Assembly: GCF_006715285.1 (NCBI RefSeq)
Contig: NZ_VFMX01000001.1
Coordinates: forward strand, 2,294,001-2,358,000
From: Arthrobacter sp. SLBN-83
Lineage (GTDB): Bacteria; Actinomycetota; Actinomycetes; Actinomycetales; Micrococcaceae
Direction: 5' to 3'
DNA: 64,000 nucleotides
Both the position numbers and the translations under genes were made by a program. The notes under the pieces were generated by a model that was given only the letters and a program-made list of their open reading frames with translations, did no database searches and was not told the origin of the DNA. Positions 42,305 through 50,379 of the stretch are shown one piece after another; position 1 is the stretch's first letter; each line of letters opens with the position of its first letter.

Positions 42305-43750
42305 ATGGACGTTCCGCAAAGCATTAGAGAGCCGCGCACTCCTGGAGTTAGGAATACTCTATTCGGGGGCGCGCTTATGGCGTGTGCCGTCATGCTGGTG
42401 GTTGTTGCATCCTTGGCAATATTGCTCTCCGAGCAGGCGTGGGTTGGTGTGATTGGTTTAGGCGCATCGATTGGCGTCATTGTCGCCGCTATCGTGCCCG
42501 TCCGATTTTTGCCTGGCTTAGCGTTTGCCACGTTCCTTCTGTTGCCGATAACTTACATGCCGCAAGTCAACCCCTTCATTGGGAGGTACCTCTCTCCGGC
42601 TTTGTTCTTCCTAGTAGTTTGGTTCATCCGGTCCAGACGGACGGCAACTGGAGGCGTCATCCCGAAGTCGTGGCTATTCCTTGCCATATTGCTTTTGGGT
42701 TGGGCGGTGCTTTCGTTCATATGGAGCATTGATTCATCCCGGTCCATCGCGTGGACCGGGACCGTGGCGTGTGTGTTTCTCGGCCCTGCCTTGATGGCGA
42801 GGAGAGCCGAAACCTCTACTGTCGCGGCATTAAGTAAATCGTGGCTTTGGATAGGTCTGTTTTTATCGGCAATGGCTGTCGCTGAGGGCTTGACCTCGAC
42901 CTCTTTTCTCGGGTCTCTCTACTCCAATACAGAGTCGGGGGCTATTGGATTCAACCAGGTCTGGAGTGAGTCGCGCGCGACAACTACTCTTGGGCACCCT
43001 TTAATGAATGCCACGTTCTTCGCGACGACAGCGGCATACGCGATTATGAACTCAGCGCGTACTAAGTCTCGGCTATCGCTTTACGCAGGAGCGGCTTGCA
43101 CCGCCGGCTCGGTCTTCACAGTGTCACGCAGTGCTGTTACAGCGTTGGCAGTCGGCCTTGTGGTCGGCGTCGTTGCAGTTGCGGTTACCAAGGCGATGTC
43201 CTTTGGGCGAAAGACCGTTTGGACGGCGGCTGCTGTTTGCGCTGGTCTGGTCGTGATGAATTCACCACTAATTGCAGCTCGCTCGCAATCTGCGGAAGGT
43301 GACAGTTCGTCCGTTCTTCGCGCAGTGCTCCTTGATGCCGCCATCCGGATTTCTGGCGAGGGGAATTTCATAGGCGCAGGCGCTGGAGCTTCTCAAAGTC
43401 GTGCCACTATGGCAGGAATGACCCTGCCCTTCGAGAATTCCTATGCGGGCGTTCTTGTGAGCTTGGGCGGATTCGGTGTGGCGGTCTTCGCACTGCTGAT
43501 TGCTGGACTAGTGTTGACAGGGATACGGCGTGGCTTGCCTGAGGTAGCCGCAGCCACCACGGCTTTTGGTGTTCAGATTGCCGCCTACCCGCTTGTAGAC
43601 AACGTGCCCGTCGCGTTGATCGTTCTCGGCGTCCTGGCGTACCTAGGTTTTGGAGGTGGAAACTTTCAATCCGACGTGAAAGCAGGCGCAGCGAATCTCG
43701 CCACGCTCCGCCGGTCTTCTCACGTTTCACCCATCCAAGCCCATCGATAA
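42305..43750 (+). CDS. O-antigen ligase/polymerase-like membrane protein (Wzy-like)
   Basis: A 481-residue membrane protein with roughly 11-12 hydrophobic helices and a larger loop in the second half (about residues 290-385, including SRSAVTALAVGLVVGVVAVA before it and GAGASQSRATMAGMTLPFEN in it). This layout is typical of Wzy/WaaL-type enzymes; here a polymerase that joins lipid-linked repeat units is expected. ATG lies after GGGGGAT. It completes a Wzx/Wzy-type set with the flippase and the two Wzz-kinases. Confidence 0.85.
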   Translation: MDVPQSIREPRTPGVRNTLFGGALMACAVMLVVVASLAILLSEQAWVGVIGLGASIGVIVAAIVPVRFLPGLAFATFLLLPITYMPQVNPFIGRYLSPALFFLVVWFIRSRRTATGGVIPKSWLFLAILLLGWAVLSFIWSIDSSRSIAWTGTVACVFLGPALMARRAETSTVAALSKSWLWIGLFLSAMAVAEGLTSTSFLGSLYSNTESGAIGFNQVWSESRATTTLGHPLMNATFFATTAAYAIMNSARTKSRLSLYAGAACTAGSVFTVSRSAVTALAVGLVVGVVAVAVTKAMSFGRKTVWTAAAVCAGLVVMNSPLIAARSQSAEGDSSSVLRAVLLDAAIRISGEGNFIGAGAGASQSRATMAGMTLPFENSYAGVLVSLGGFGVAVFALLIAGLVLTGIRRGLPEVAAATTAFGVQIAAYPLVDNVPVALIVLGVLAYLGFGGGNFQSDVKAGAANLATLRRSSHVSPIQAHR

Positions 43751-44036
43751 TGCGTTCCGTTTACTGCAATCCTGCTTTTGTCTCTCGCGCCGGCGGTCGT
43801 TTTAGGCACAAACAGGCGCGTGGTCCAGTCGATGTTTCTGCCCTCCCCACCTGCTAAGCTACAACGCTCAAGGCACGACGGCTTGTGGAGCATCGGAAGG
43901 CCAGCAAGGATTGAAGAAAAACCGCCTTGACCTGGCAACATCTGTCAGTCCGTCGTTGTCGGCTTATTCCTTAGGGGACTGGAGAGTGTCTTCGATTTAC
44001 CCCCTGATGTGCCCAGCTGCCTGAAGGGCAGCCGAC
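43751..44036. other. Gap after the polysaccharide locus
   Basis: A 286-base stretch with no convincing gene on either strand, marking the end of the AT-richer polysaccharide core. A short inverted repeat CAGCTGCCTGAAGGGCAGC near 44013-44031 (GCTGCC/GGCAGC) stands just ahead of the small frame at 44037. Confidence 0.45.
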
Positions 44037-44132
44037 ATGGCGTTCCTGCCTTTTACAGAGTTCGAAGAGTTGCTCGATAGAATCGCTCACCAAGACAAAC
44101 GAACGCTGCTTGCCGGAGGTATAGAGAAATAA
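44037..44132 (+). CDS. Possible 31-residue leader peptide upstream of the hydrolase gene
   Basis: The frame reads MAFLPFTEFEELLDRIAHQD and eleven more residues, ending in TAA. AAGGG stands nine bases before its ATG. The TAATG junction couples its stop to the ATG of the hydrolase gene, whose own ribosome site (GGAGG) lies inside this frame, about 13 bases from the ATG. It could be a coupling leader or the remnant of a longer gene. Confidence 0.35.
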   Translation: MAFLPFTEFEELLDRIAHQDKRTLLAGGIEK

Positions 44133-44959
44133 TGTCGGATTGGTTCGAAGTCGGCGCAGACAACTATGTACTGGTCACAGAAGGATCGCTGCTGAACACG
44201 GGCATGATCGTCGGCTCTGAGCGAGCCATGGTCATCGACACTGGATGCGGTCCCCGCCAAGGACGCGAGATCCTGGATGCGGTGCGCGAAAAGACTGACC
44301 TGCCCCTCGTCGTAGTCAATACCCACGCTCACTACGACCACTTCTTTGGCAACGCAGTGTTCGTCGATGCCGGCGTCACCGAATTCTGGGCCCACCAGAA
44401 CTGTGCCGCGGAGATCGATAAGCACGGTGACGTTCAGCGGCGCTATGTGGGAACACTGGAGCCCGAGATGGCTGCCGGTGAAGGTGAGAACGTCGAGCTC
44501 GTGGTCCCCAACGCGATCGTCAAGGACCAACCGGTCCTGGTAGATCTCGGCGGTCGAACTGCAACCCTGTTTTACCTGGGCCGCGGTCATACCGATGGTG
44601 ACCTCCTGGTGGGCACTTCCACGACACTTTTCGTGGGCGACCTGGTGGAGCAGGGTTCTCACCCATCCTTCGAAGACTCCTACCCGGAAGAGTGGGCGGA
44701 CGTGCTCCGGCACATCTCAGCGCTGCGGCACCGCTACGAGTTCCTGATCCCAGGCCATGGGACGCCATGCAGCGACCAGTTTGTCAAAACCATGGCCAAC
44801 ACCATGAGCACGGCAGTCAGGCAGGCGCGACAGTCCATCCGCGACACGCCCAACGACGCCACGAAAGCCATCCCTGTCCTCCCCTACGGCCCGGAGCAGT
44901 CCCGCTGGTTCATCAAACGTCTCCAGGAGAACTGGCGCAGCAGCCTAAGCTCGTCGTAG
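44132..44959 (+). CDS. Metallo-beta-lactamase-fold hydrolase
   Basis: A 275-residue metal-dependent hydrolase. The zinc-binding motif NTHAHYDHFFG gives H65, H67, D69 and H70; further ligands lie in GRGHTDGDLLVG and FLIPGHGTPC. The fold covers residues 10-225, and the tail is helical. No adjacent gene points to a substrate: thioesters, lactones and cyclic nucleotides are all possible in this superfamily. Codon use is again GC-rich, unlike the polysaccharide genes upstream. Confidence 0.88.
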   Translation: MSDWFEVGADNYVLVTEGSLLNTGMIVGSERAMVIDTGCGPRQGREILDAVREKTDLPLVVVNTHAHYDHFFGNAVFVDAGVTEFWAHQNCAAEIDKHGDVQRRYVGTLEPEMAAGEGENVELVVPNAIVKDQPVLVDLGGRTATLFYLGRGHTDGDLLVGTSTTLFVGDLVEQGSHPSFEDSYPEEWADVLRHISALRHRYEFLIPGHGTPCSDQFVKTMANTMSTAVRQARQSIRDTPNDATKAIPVLPYGPEQSRWFIKRLQENWRSSLSSS

Positions 44960-45213
44960 TACACCCCCCATTGAGGAAAGGTTGGGATCGATTCCCGAGC
45001 CTTCACCCACGGCAAACATGAGGAAACATTCGACGTCCGTAGGCAAGACCTGAGCCAAGGTCCTGGAATGGCCAGGCAAGGGCATGACCAGCACGAACGC
45101 GCGTCTGAGCCAAGCTAAAGCGGCTTCGTTCCATTCATCCAGGAACCCAATAACTAAAGCTTTAGGGTTCAAGCTTCTTGACGTGACTTGTCAATCGTCC
45201 TGTCACATGCTTA

Positions 45214-45242
45214 GGTCATAAGCAGTAAGGATGCTTATGACC
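45214..45242 (+). promoter_or_regulatory. 10-bp inverted repeat upstream of two small membrane genes
   Basis: GGTCATAAGC (45214-45223) and GCTTATGACC (45233-45242) are perfect inverted copies separated by nine bases. They end just before the GGAG ribosome site of the small gene at 45256. A TTGACG/TTGTCA cluster at 45178-45192 could be the -35 region. The repeat could be an operator or a hairpin in the leader. Confidence 0.5.
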
Positions 45243-45255
45243 GACGGAGATTGTT

Positions 45256-45414
45256 GTGGCCTTGACTGACTATGCCCTGGCGCTGAGCGCCATGATGGGC
45301 ACCCTGCTAATTCCCTTCGCCGTTCTGTACCAGGTGCTACGGCTCAAGCGCCGCGCAATCCGGATACCTGTACAGGCCGCACCCGAACCCATCCACAGAG
45401 GTAACCGACGCTGA
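45256..45414 (+). CDS. 52-residue single-pass membrane protein
   Basis: The frame begins with GTG (VALTDYALALSAMMGTLLIP). It has one hydrophobic segment over residues 6-25, then a basic patch (LRLKRRAIRI) and a short tail. GGAG lies six bases before the start. Its TGA is two bases before the ATG of the next small gene, so the two form a pair. No family recognised; the basic patch places the C-terminus in the cytosol. Confidence 0.55.
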   Translation: MALTDYALALSAMMGTLLIPFAVLYQVLRLKRRAIRIPVQAAPEPIHRGNRR

Positions 45415-45416
45415 CC

Positions 45417-45536
45417 ATGCCGTACGTCGATATCAACCCCCACAAGGCCCGTCCCAAATGGGTAGGCTATGGAATCCTTACTGTTCTCTTGGTGCTCACC
45501 GCAGCGGTGGTCTCCGCGGCGCTCATTCACCACTGA
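45417..45536 (+). CDS. 39-residue single-pass membrane protein
   Basis: The frame begins MPYVDINPHKARPKWVGYGI and continues with a hydrophobic segment of about 20 residues, ending IHH. It follows the 52-residue gene with a two-base gap, and both are oriented like the EspI-like gene that starts 112 bases later. Small tandem membrane proteins of this sort may be subunits of a larger membrane complex, but none is recognised here. Confidence 0.55.
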   Translation: MPYVDINPHKARPKWVGYGILTVLLVLTAAVVSAALIHH

Positions 45537-45648
45537 ACTGCACCTTTAGTCTGACGGCCGCTGGGCAGGGCCTCCTGCCGGACCCCCTAGACTTACTGAT
45601 TGAACCAGTGCCGCAGAACCGTTTGCCGAAACGTCCGGGGGGACAGAC

Positions 45649-47031
45649 ATGCCAGATCCGGCTGATCAGACTGCAGGCGCCCCAGCAGAAGATGGAGGGC
45701 AGCCGCAGCTGCGCCGACGCCGCGACCTTCGTCGTGCCGACGGCTCAGTTCAGGATGCCTGGACAGGAACCATGCCCGCCGTAACGCCCCCTTCCAACCC
45801 GAACGACGCCGGAAAGCCAGTCACGCGCCGCAGCTCCTGGGCGGAGGCGGCCGCTGCGGCGGACGCCACCAAGCCGTCGCGCGCACCTTCGGCTGCTGCT
45901 GCTCCGGTGTCTCCTTCCTCTTCTGCGACGCCTGCTCCGGCGAGGCCTGCTGCTGCGCCGATTGCCGCTGTGCCCTCTGCCGCTTCCAGCTCAGGTGAGG
46001 TGGCTGTTGAAGCTGCAGTGCCGCCATCGGACGCTCCTGCCGAAACGCCCTCCTTCCGCCGCAGCCGGCCCACCGTGGCCGACACGATTGCGGATGCACC
46101 CATGCCGGACTTCATCAGCTCGCCCGGCCTGTTCGTCAAGGAGCAGAAGCCACGGCCCGTCGGCGGGTTCCGCGGCGCGCTGTACAACCTGACCGGTGGC
46201 GCGTGGAACCTGGGCCCCGGGCCCAAGCAGCGCCAGGAGGACGAACTGGCCCGCCGCATTTCCCGGCAGCTTCAGGGCAGCTATAACACCGCGGTCCTGA
46301 GCCTCAAAGGCGGCATCGGCAAGACTTCCACCACGGTGGGAGTTGGCCTGACCCTTGCCGAATACCGCGGGGACGCTCCCTGCGCCATCGACGCCAACCC
46401 GGACTCGGGCGACCTGGTGGAACGCGCGCTGGGTGAAGGCATCTACCAGCAGTCAACACCGCGGACCATTTCGGACCTGTTGGAGAACATCGACTCCATC
46501 GACTCCCTCACCTCCTTGGCCCGATACATGCACCACGCGGGCCGGCTGCACCTGATTGCGGGGGAGCAGGACCCGGAGGTCTCGGACTCGCTGACAGCCG
46601 ACGAGTACCGCCGCATCCGCAAACTCATCTCCAGCTACTACTCAGTGGTGCTGACCGACTGCGGCACCGGCGTGACGCACAACGCCATGAGCGGGATCCT
46701 GCAGTCGGCCGACAACCTCGTGATCGCCGCCGGCTACGCGGTGTCCGGCGCCAAGCGCGCCCGGAGCACCCTGCACTGGCTGGCCAGCCACGGGTACGAG
46801 GACCTGGCGCGCAACGCGATCGTGGTGATCACGGACAAGGATGAAGTGTCCTCGCGTGTGGACAAGGACGCGATTGAGGAGCACTTGGCCGGGATCTGCC
46901 GCGAACTTATCGCAGTGCCGCACGACCGTGGGGTTGCTGACGGGGATTTGGTGACCCTTGATGTGTTGAAGCCTGAAACGCGGCGGGCTTACAAGGAGAT
47001 CGCCGCAGCGATTGTGGACGGGTACCGGTAG
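45649..47031 (+). CDS. EspI-like MinD/ParA-family ATPase
   Basis: A 460-residue protein. The first 200 residues are low-complexity, rich in Ala, Pro and Ser, with an RRRRDLR patch; the ATPase domain begins near 211 with YNTAVLSLKGGIGKTSTTVG (deviant Walker A, KGGIGKT at 220-226), followed by CAIDANPDSGDLVERALGEG and VVLTDCGTGVTHNAM. This arrangement is that of the EspI proteins found with type VII secretion systems. No WXG100, EccC or other secretion gene is in the window. ATG follows GGGGGG by six bases. Confidence 0.82.
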   Translation: MPDPADQTAGAPAEDGGQPQLRRRRDLRRADGSVQDAWTGTMPAVTPPSNPNDAGKPVTRRSSWAEAAAAADATKPSRAPSAAAAPVSPSSSATPAPARPAAAPIAAVPSAASSSGEVAVEAAVPPSDAPAETPSFRRSRPTVADTIADAPMPDFISSPGLFVKEQKPRPVGGFRGALYNLTGGAWNLGPGPKQRQEDELARRISRQLQGSYNTAVLSLKGGIGKTSTTVGVGLTLAEYRGDAPCAIDANPDSGDLVERALGEGIYQQSTPRTISDLLENIDSIDSLTSLARYMHHAGRLHLIAGEQDPEVSDSLTADEYRRIRKLISSYYSVVLTDCGTGVTHNAMSGILQSADNLVIAAGYAVSGAKRARSTLHWLASHGYEDLARNAIVVITDKDEVSSRVDKDAIEEHLAGICRELIAVPHDRGVADGDLVTLDVLKPETRRAYKEIAAAIVDGYR

Positions 47032-47112
47032 GCCTTCCGGCTTTTCCAACGCGGTGCCGTGCAGGCATGGTGTCCGCCTTCGCAAGGGCCGCAGTTCGAT
47101 AGGGGAGGTTGC

Positions 47113-47535
47113 ATGGGTGAAACCAGGAAACAGTATGTTCCGAACGAGCTGCTGTCGCGGCTGGTGGACCTGCGGCTGTACTCGGTGGAGTTCGTCCTCA
47201 ATGACTACGTGCAGTTCCGGTTCGACGGAGACCAAAACCCCGGCCACGTCACGCTCAACAGCTACGTGTGGCCCGGTGTCCGCCAGGATGGCAGCCTCTG
47301 GCGCGAGCGGGATCTGGGGTACGCCGATGCCCTGCGCCGGCTGGCTCCCGGAACGGTGGTTTCAACGACGGAACAGACCGGCTCAGGCATCCACATCGAG
47401 CTCGACACCGGCACAATCGTGATCCACCCTGCAAAGGAGGAGATCTTCGTCGAGATCGCAGAACTCAGCGGCTTCCCGGATGGACAGTGGATGGCCTGGC
47501 GCCCGGGCGAGGACAGCTTCGAAGACCTGGCGTAG
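47113..47535 (+). CDS. Hypothetical protein
   Basis: A 140-residue soluble acidic protein beginning MGETRKQYVPNELLSRLVDL. It has alternating strands (SVEFVLNDYVQFRFDG, SGIHIELDTGTIVIHP) and a Trp-rich end (FPDGQWMAWRPGEDSFEDLA). I recognise no family; it looks like a complete single domain. GGGGAGG lies six bases before the ATG at 47113, which supports that start over 47059. It is followed by a bidirectional terminator. Confidence 0.7.
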   Translation: MGETRKQYVPNELLSRLVDLRLYSVEFVLNDYVQFRFDGDQNPGHVTLNSYVWPGVRQDGSLWRERDLGYADALRRLAPGTVVSTTEQTGSGIHIELDTGTIVIHPAKEEIFVEIAELSGFPDGQWMAWRPGEDSFEDLA

Positions 47536-47558
47536 TGCAGCATCCCCCAATACCGAGA

Positions 47559-47587
47559 AAGGCAGGGCCCAGCACGGGCCCTGCCTT
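47559..47587. terminator. Bidirectional terminator between convergent genes
   Basis: A 12-bp perfect stem, AAGGCAGGGCCC with GGGCCCTGCCTT, around AGCAC. It lies 23 bases past the hypothetical gene and 13 bases past the FAH-family gene, which converge here. T-runs are short on both sides. Confidence 0.8.
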
Positions 47588-47600
47588 CACGGTTTCCGTC

Positions 47601-48782
47601 CTAACCCTCGTGCACCGGGACCTGCACAAACCGGGACAGGTATTCCATCAGGTCGCGGATCCCAAAACTCCATGCCGGGAGGTCCTCGGCCGTGCCCGTC
47701 GTGTTGATCAGCGAGCCGAGCTGGGCGCTGTGGATGGTGACCCGGTCTCCCTCCTTGTGCGTGAACCCCAGGCCCGGCGTATCCCGGTCCTGGCTGGGTG
47801 CAAACAGCGTGCCTGTGAACAGGGCAAAGCCGTCCGGGTACTGGTGGTGCCTGCCGTAGGCGGCGCCCACCAGTTCCTCGAAGGGCCTGCTGATTCGGGA
47901 CAGGCTGTTCTGCCCGTCAAGCCGGTAGCCGTCGGTTCCCTCCACGGTCAGCGTGATGTCCTCGCTCCGCAGCGACTCAAGGCTGAACCGGTCGTCGAAG
48001 AGGCGGATGAAGGGGCCGATGGCGCAGGATGCGTTGTTGTCCTTGGCCATGCCCAGCAGGAGCGCGCTGCGGCCCTCCACGTCGCGCAGGTTCACATCGT
48101 TGCCCATGGTGGCTCCACGCACCTGGCCCCGGGAGTCAGCGATCAGCACCAGTTCCGGTTCCGGGTTGTTCCAGCTCGAGAACGACGGGATGCCGATCCT
48201 GGCCCCAAACCCCACGCTCGAGAGCACCGGGGCCTTGGTGAAGACCTCCGGGTCCGCGCCGAGTCCCACCTCCAGGTACTGCGACCACATCCCCTTGGCC
48301 GTCAGCACCTCCTTGACCTGCCGGGCCTCCTCGGAGCCCGGACGCACGCTGGCGAGGTCTGTGCCGAGGACAGCCAGGACGGATTCACGAATGGCCGCGG
48401 CCTGGCGGAAGTCACCGCCGCACCGTTCCTCGATGACCCGTTCAATCATGCTGTCCACGAACGTCACCCCGCAGGCTTTGACCACCTGCAGGTCCACGGG
48501 GGCCAGGAGGTGCGGGCGTTCCGTGTCCTGCGCCAGGGAAGCATCGATCAGGGCCGCCAGGTCCCAGCTGGGCGACTCACGGGTGGCAGCGATGAGCCCC
48601 GCCGGGTCGTCCAGGTCCATGAGGTCCGCAACGGTGCGGACGTGCGGAGTGTGGTCGAAGACGTCCTGTCCGGTAATGGAGACCACCCGCGGCCCACCCG
48701 TCTCCGGGTCCCAGACGCGCCCCACCAAAAGGGCCTTGTCCGCATCCGCGGGCAGGACCTGGTCTGCAGTAACAGTGGTCAT
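47601..48782 (-). CDS. FAH-superfamily enzyme, candidate 2-keto-3-deoxypentonate dehydratase
   Basis: A 393-residue member of the fumarylacetoacetate hydrolase superfamily. The C-terminal part has the metal-binding and substrate regions typical of the fold (PEPELVLIADSRGQVRGATM, GNDVNLRDVEGRSALLLGMA, DNNASCAIGPFIRLFD). Its length and its coupling to a ketoglutarate-semialdehyde dehydrogenase (four-base overlap) match the KdaD-like enzymes that dehydrate 2-keto-3-deoxy-D-arabinonate, rather than true fumarylacetoacetase. A diketo-acid hydrolase is the alternative. Part of the regulon around the IclR gene. Confidence 0.8.
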   Translation of the reverse strand: MTTVTADQVLPADADKALLVGRVWDPETGGPRVVSITGQDVFDHTPHVRTVADLMDLDDPAGLIAATRESPSWDLAALIDASLAQDTERPHLLAPVDLQVVKACGVTFVDSMIERVIEERCGGDFRQAAAIRESVLAVLGTDLASVRPGSEEARQVKEVLTAKGMWSQYLEVGLGADPEVFTKAPVLSSVGFGARIGIPSFSSWNNPEPELVLIADSRGQVRGATMGNDVNLRDVEGRSALLLGMAKDNNASCAIGPFIRLFDDRFSLESLRSEDITLTVEGTDGYRLDGQNSLSRISRPFEELVGAAYGRHHQYPDGFALFTGTLFAPSQDRDTPGLGFTHKEGDRVTIHSAQLGSLINTTGTAEDLPAWSFGIRDLMEYLSRFVQVPVHEG

Positions 48783-50251
48783 CGGATTTCAGCTTTCTGT
48801 CCGGCCGGCTGGTGGATTCCGTCCACCCGCCGCGTGATGTTCCAGGGGTTGTCATCCCGGAGGGCAGGCGGAAGCTGCTCCGGGGCGAAGGAGTCGTAGG
48901 CAACCGGGCGCATGAACCGTCCGATGGCAGCCGTCCCCACAGAGGTGGTGGAGGCGGCGGTGGTGGCAGGGTAGGGCCCGCCGTGCTGCTGCGCGTAGGT
49001 GACGCTGACCCCTGTTGGCCACGCGTTCCACACCAGCCGGCCGCTCCGTTCCCGCAGCGCCGTCAGCAGGTCATCGAGCTTTTCCTCCGGCTCGCCCTGG
49101 ACGGTGGCCGTCAGCTGGCCCTCCAGCAGGCCGGCCAGTTCGGCCAGGTCGGTTCCGGGGCGGTACCGGATGATCAGGGTGGCGGGGCCGAACATCTCCT
49201 GCTCCAGCAGCTCCGGCTGCGCCAGCACTGCCTCCGCGGTGGTGGCCAGCACGGTGGGCCGGGGAGCTTCGGCGTCGTCGCCCTTCACCAGCACGTCCAC
49301 GCCCTCGGCGGACCGTACCTTTTCCAGGGCGGCGTCGAATCCCTCGCGGAGCTTCGGGCTCAGGAGCGGTGCCACGCTCTTGGACTCAAGCTCCTGCTGA
49401 AGCAGCGCTGCCACCTCGTCGATATTCTCCACCGGCGCGAACAGCAGTCCCGGCTTGGTGCAGAACTGCCCCATCCCGGCGGTGAACGACGCTGCATAGC
49501 CGGACAGGATGGCATCCCGGCGGACGGCCCAGGCCTGTTCCGTGACGAACACGGGGTTGATGCTGCCCAGCTCGCCGTAGAAGGGAATGGGGGCGGGGCG
49601 GCGGGAGGCCCGGTCAAAGAGTGCCCGGCCGCCCGCGGTGGAACCCGTGAAGCCAATCGCCTTGGTCAGGGGATGGTCAACGAGTGCCTCAGCCGCCTGC
49701 CGCCCCACCACGGCGGAGAACAGTCCCTGCGGTGCGCCGGCCGAGGCCAGGGCCTCCTCGACGAGGGCCGCGGTGCGCAGCGCCAGCTGCAGGTGCCCTT
49801 CATGGATCTTGTGCACCACGGCGCAGCCGGCGGCCAGGGCGGAGGCGGTGTCTCCGCCCATCACGCTGAACGCAAAGGGGAAGTTGGAGGCACCAAAGAC
49901 GCCCACGACGCCGAGGGGCACGTTGACCCTGCGGAGGTCCGGGCGGGGGCCCATTCCCCAGTCCTGGTCGGCGTGGTCAATGATGGCGCCCAGGTGCTCG
50001 CCTGCAAGGATTTCGCTGCGGAACAGGCGCAACTGAAAGACTGAGCGCTTCAGTTCGAAACGCAGCCGGCCCTGGTCCAGGTGGGTTTCCTGCTCTCCGA
50101 GGCCCACGAGTTCATCCGCGTTGGCTTCGAGGGCGGCGGCGATTGCCTCCAGCCAGGACCCGCGAACCTGCGGTTCCACGTCCCGGGCCTGCTCGTAGGC
50201 CGCGTGCGCGGCGACTATCTGGTTTTCGACCTGCTCTGGGGTGGTGTGCAT
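48779..50251 (-). CDS. Aldehyde dehydrogenase, 2-oxoglutarate-semialdehyde type
   Basis: A 490-residue NAD(P)-dependent dehydrogenase. The nucleotide-binding FTGSTAGGRALFD, the Glu in FYGELGSINPVFV and the catalytic Cys in GMGQFCTKPGLLF are all present, and the ELGSINP context is characteristic of 2-oxoglutarate-semialdehyde (2,5-dioxopentanoate) dehydrogenases. It would yield 2-oxoglutarate for the citric acid cycle. The ATG at 50251 (MHTTPEQVENQ) follows GGAGGAAACAAC; upstream frame to 50353 runs over the regulatory gap. An operator-like palindrome lies 55 bases upstream. Confidence 0.9.
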   Translation of the reverse strand: MHTTPEQVENQIVAAHAAYEQARDVEPQVRGSWLEAIAAALEANADELVGLGEQETHLDQGRLRFELKRSVFQLRLFRSEILAGEHLGAIIDHADQDWGMGPRPDLRRVNVPLGVVGVFGASNFPFAFSVMGGDTASALAAGCAVVHKIHEGHLQLALRTAALVEEALASAGAPQGLFSAVVGRQAAEALVDHPLTKAIGFTGSTAGGRALFDRASRRPAPIPFYGELGSINPVFVTEQAWAVRRDAILSGYAASFTAGMGQFCTKPGLLFAPVENIDEVAALLQQELESKSVAPLLSPKLREGFDAALEKVRSAEGVDVLVKGDDAEAPRPTVLATTAEAVLAQPELLEQEMFGPATLIIRYRPGTDLAELAGLLEGQLTATVQGEPEEKLDDLLTALRERSGRLVWNAWPTGVSVTYAQQHGGPYPATTAASTTSVGTAAIGRFMRPVAYDSFAPEQLPPALRDDNPWNITRRVDGIHQPAGQKAEIR

Positions 50252-50305
50252 GTTGTTTCCTCCTGGAATCATCTTTAGTTCCAAATTCCCTCTTTGTCGA
50301 ACAAT

Positions 50306-50321
50306 GTGCGATATTTCGAAC
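50306..50321. promoter_or_regulatory. Operator-like palindrome, site 1 (IclR / dehydrogenase gap)
   Basis: GTGCGATATTTCGAAC matches the site at 52619 (read on the opposite strand) at 15 of 16 positions. It stands in the 128-base gap between the divergent aldehyde dehydrogenase and IclR genes, where an autoregulated repressor would be expected to bind. Confidence 0.65.
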
Positions 50322-50379
50322 GGCGCGCGTAGAATGGAAGCCGCGCTAAGCAAAAGCGCCCCAAACGAAAGGACTCCAA

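Noticed and set aside
44945..45172. Minus-strand 75-codon frame after the hydrolase gene
   Set aside because: It overlaps the end of the hydrolase gene, starts with TTG without a ribosome site and shows no domain.
47268..48899. Long plus-strand frame opposite the FAH-family gene
   Set aside because: Low-complexity, His/Arg/Gly-rich translation with no domain; the minus-strand gene is well supported.
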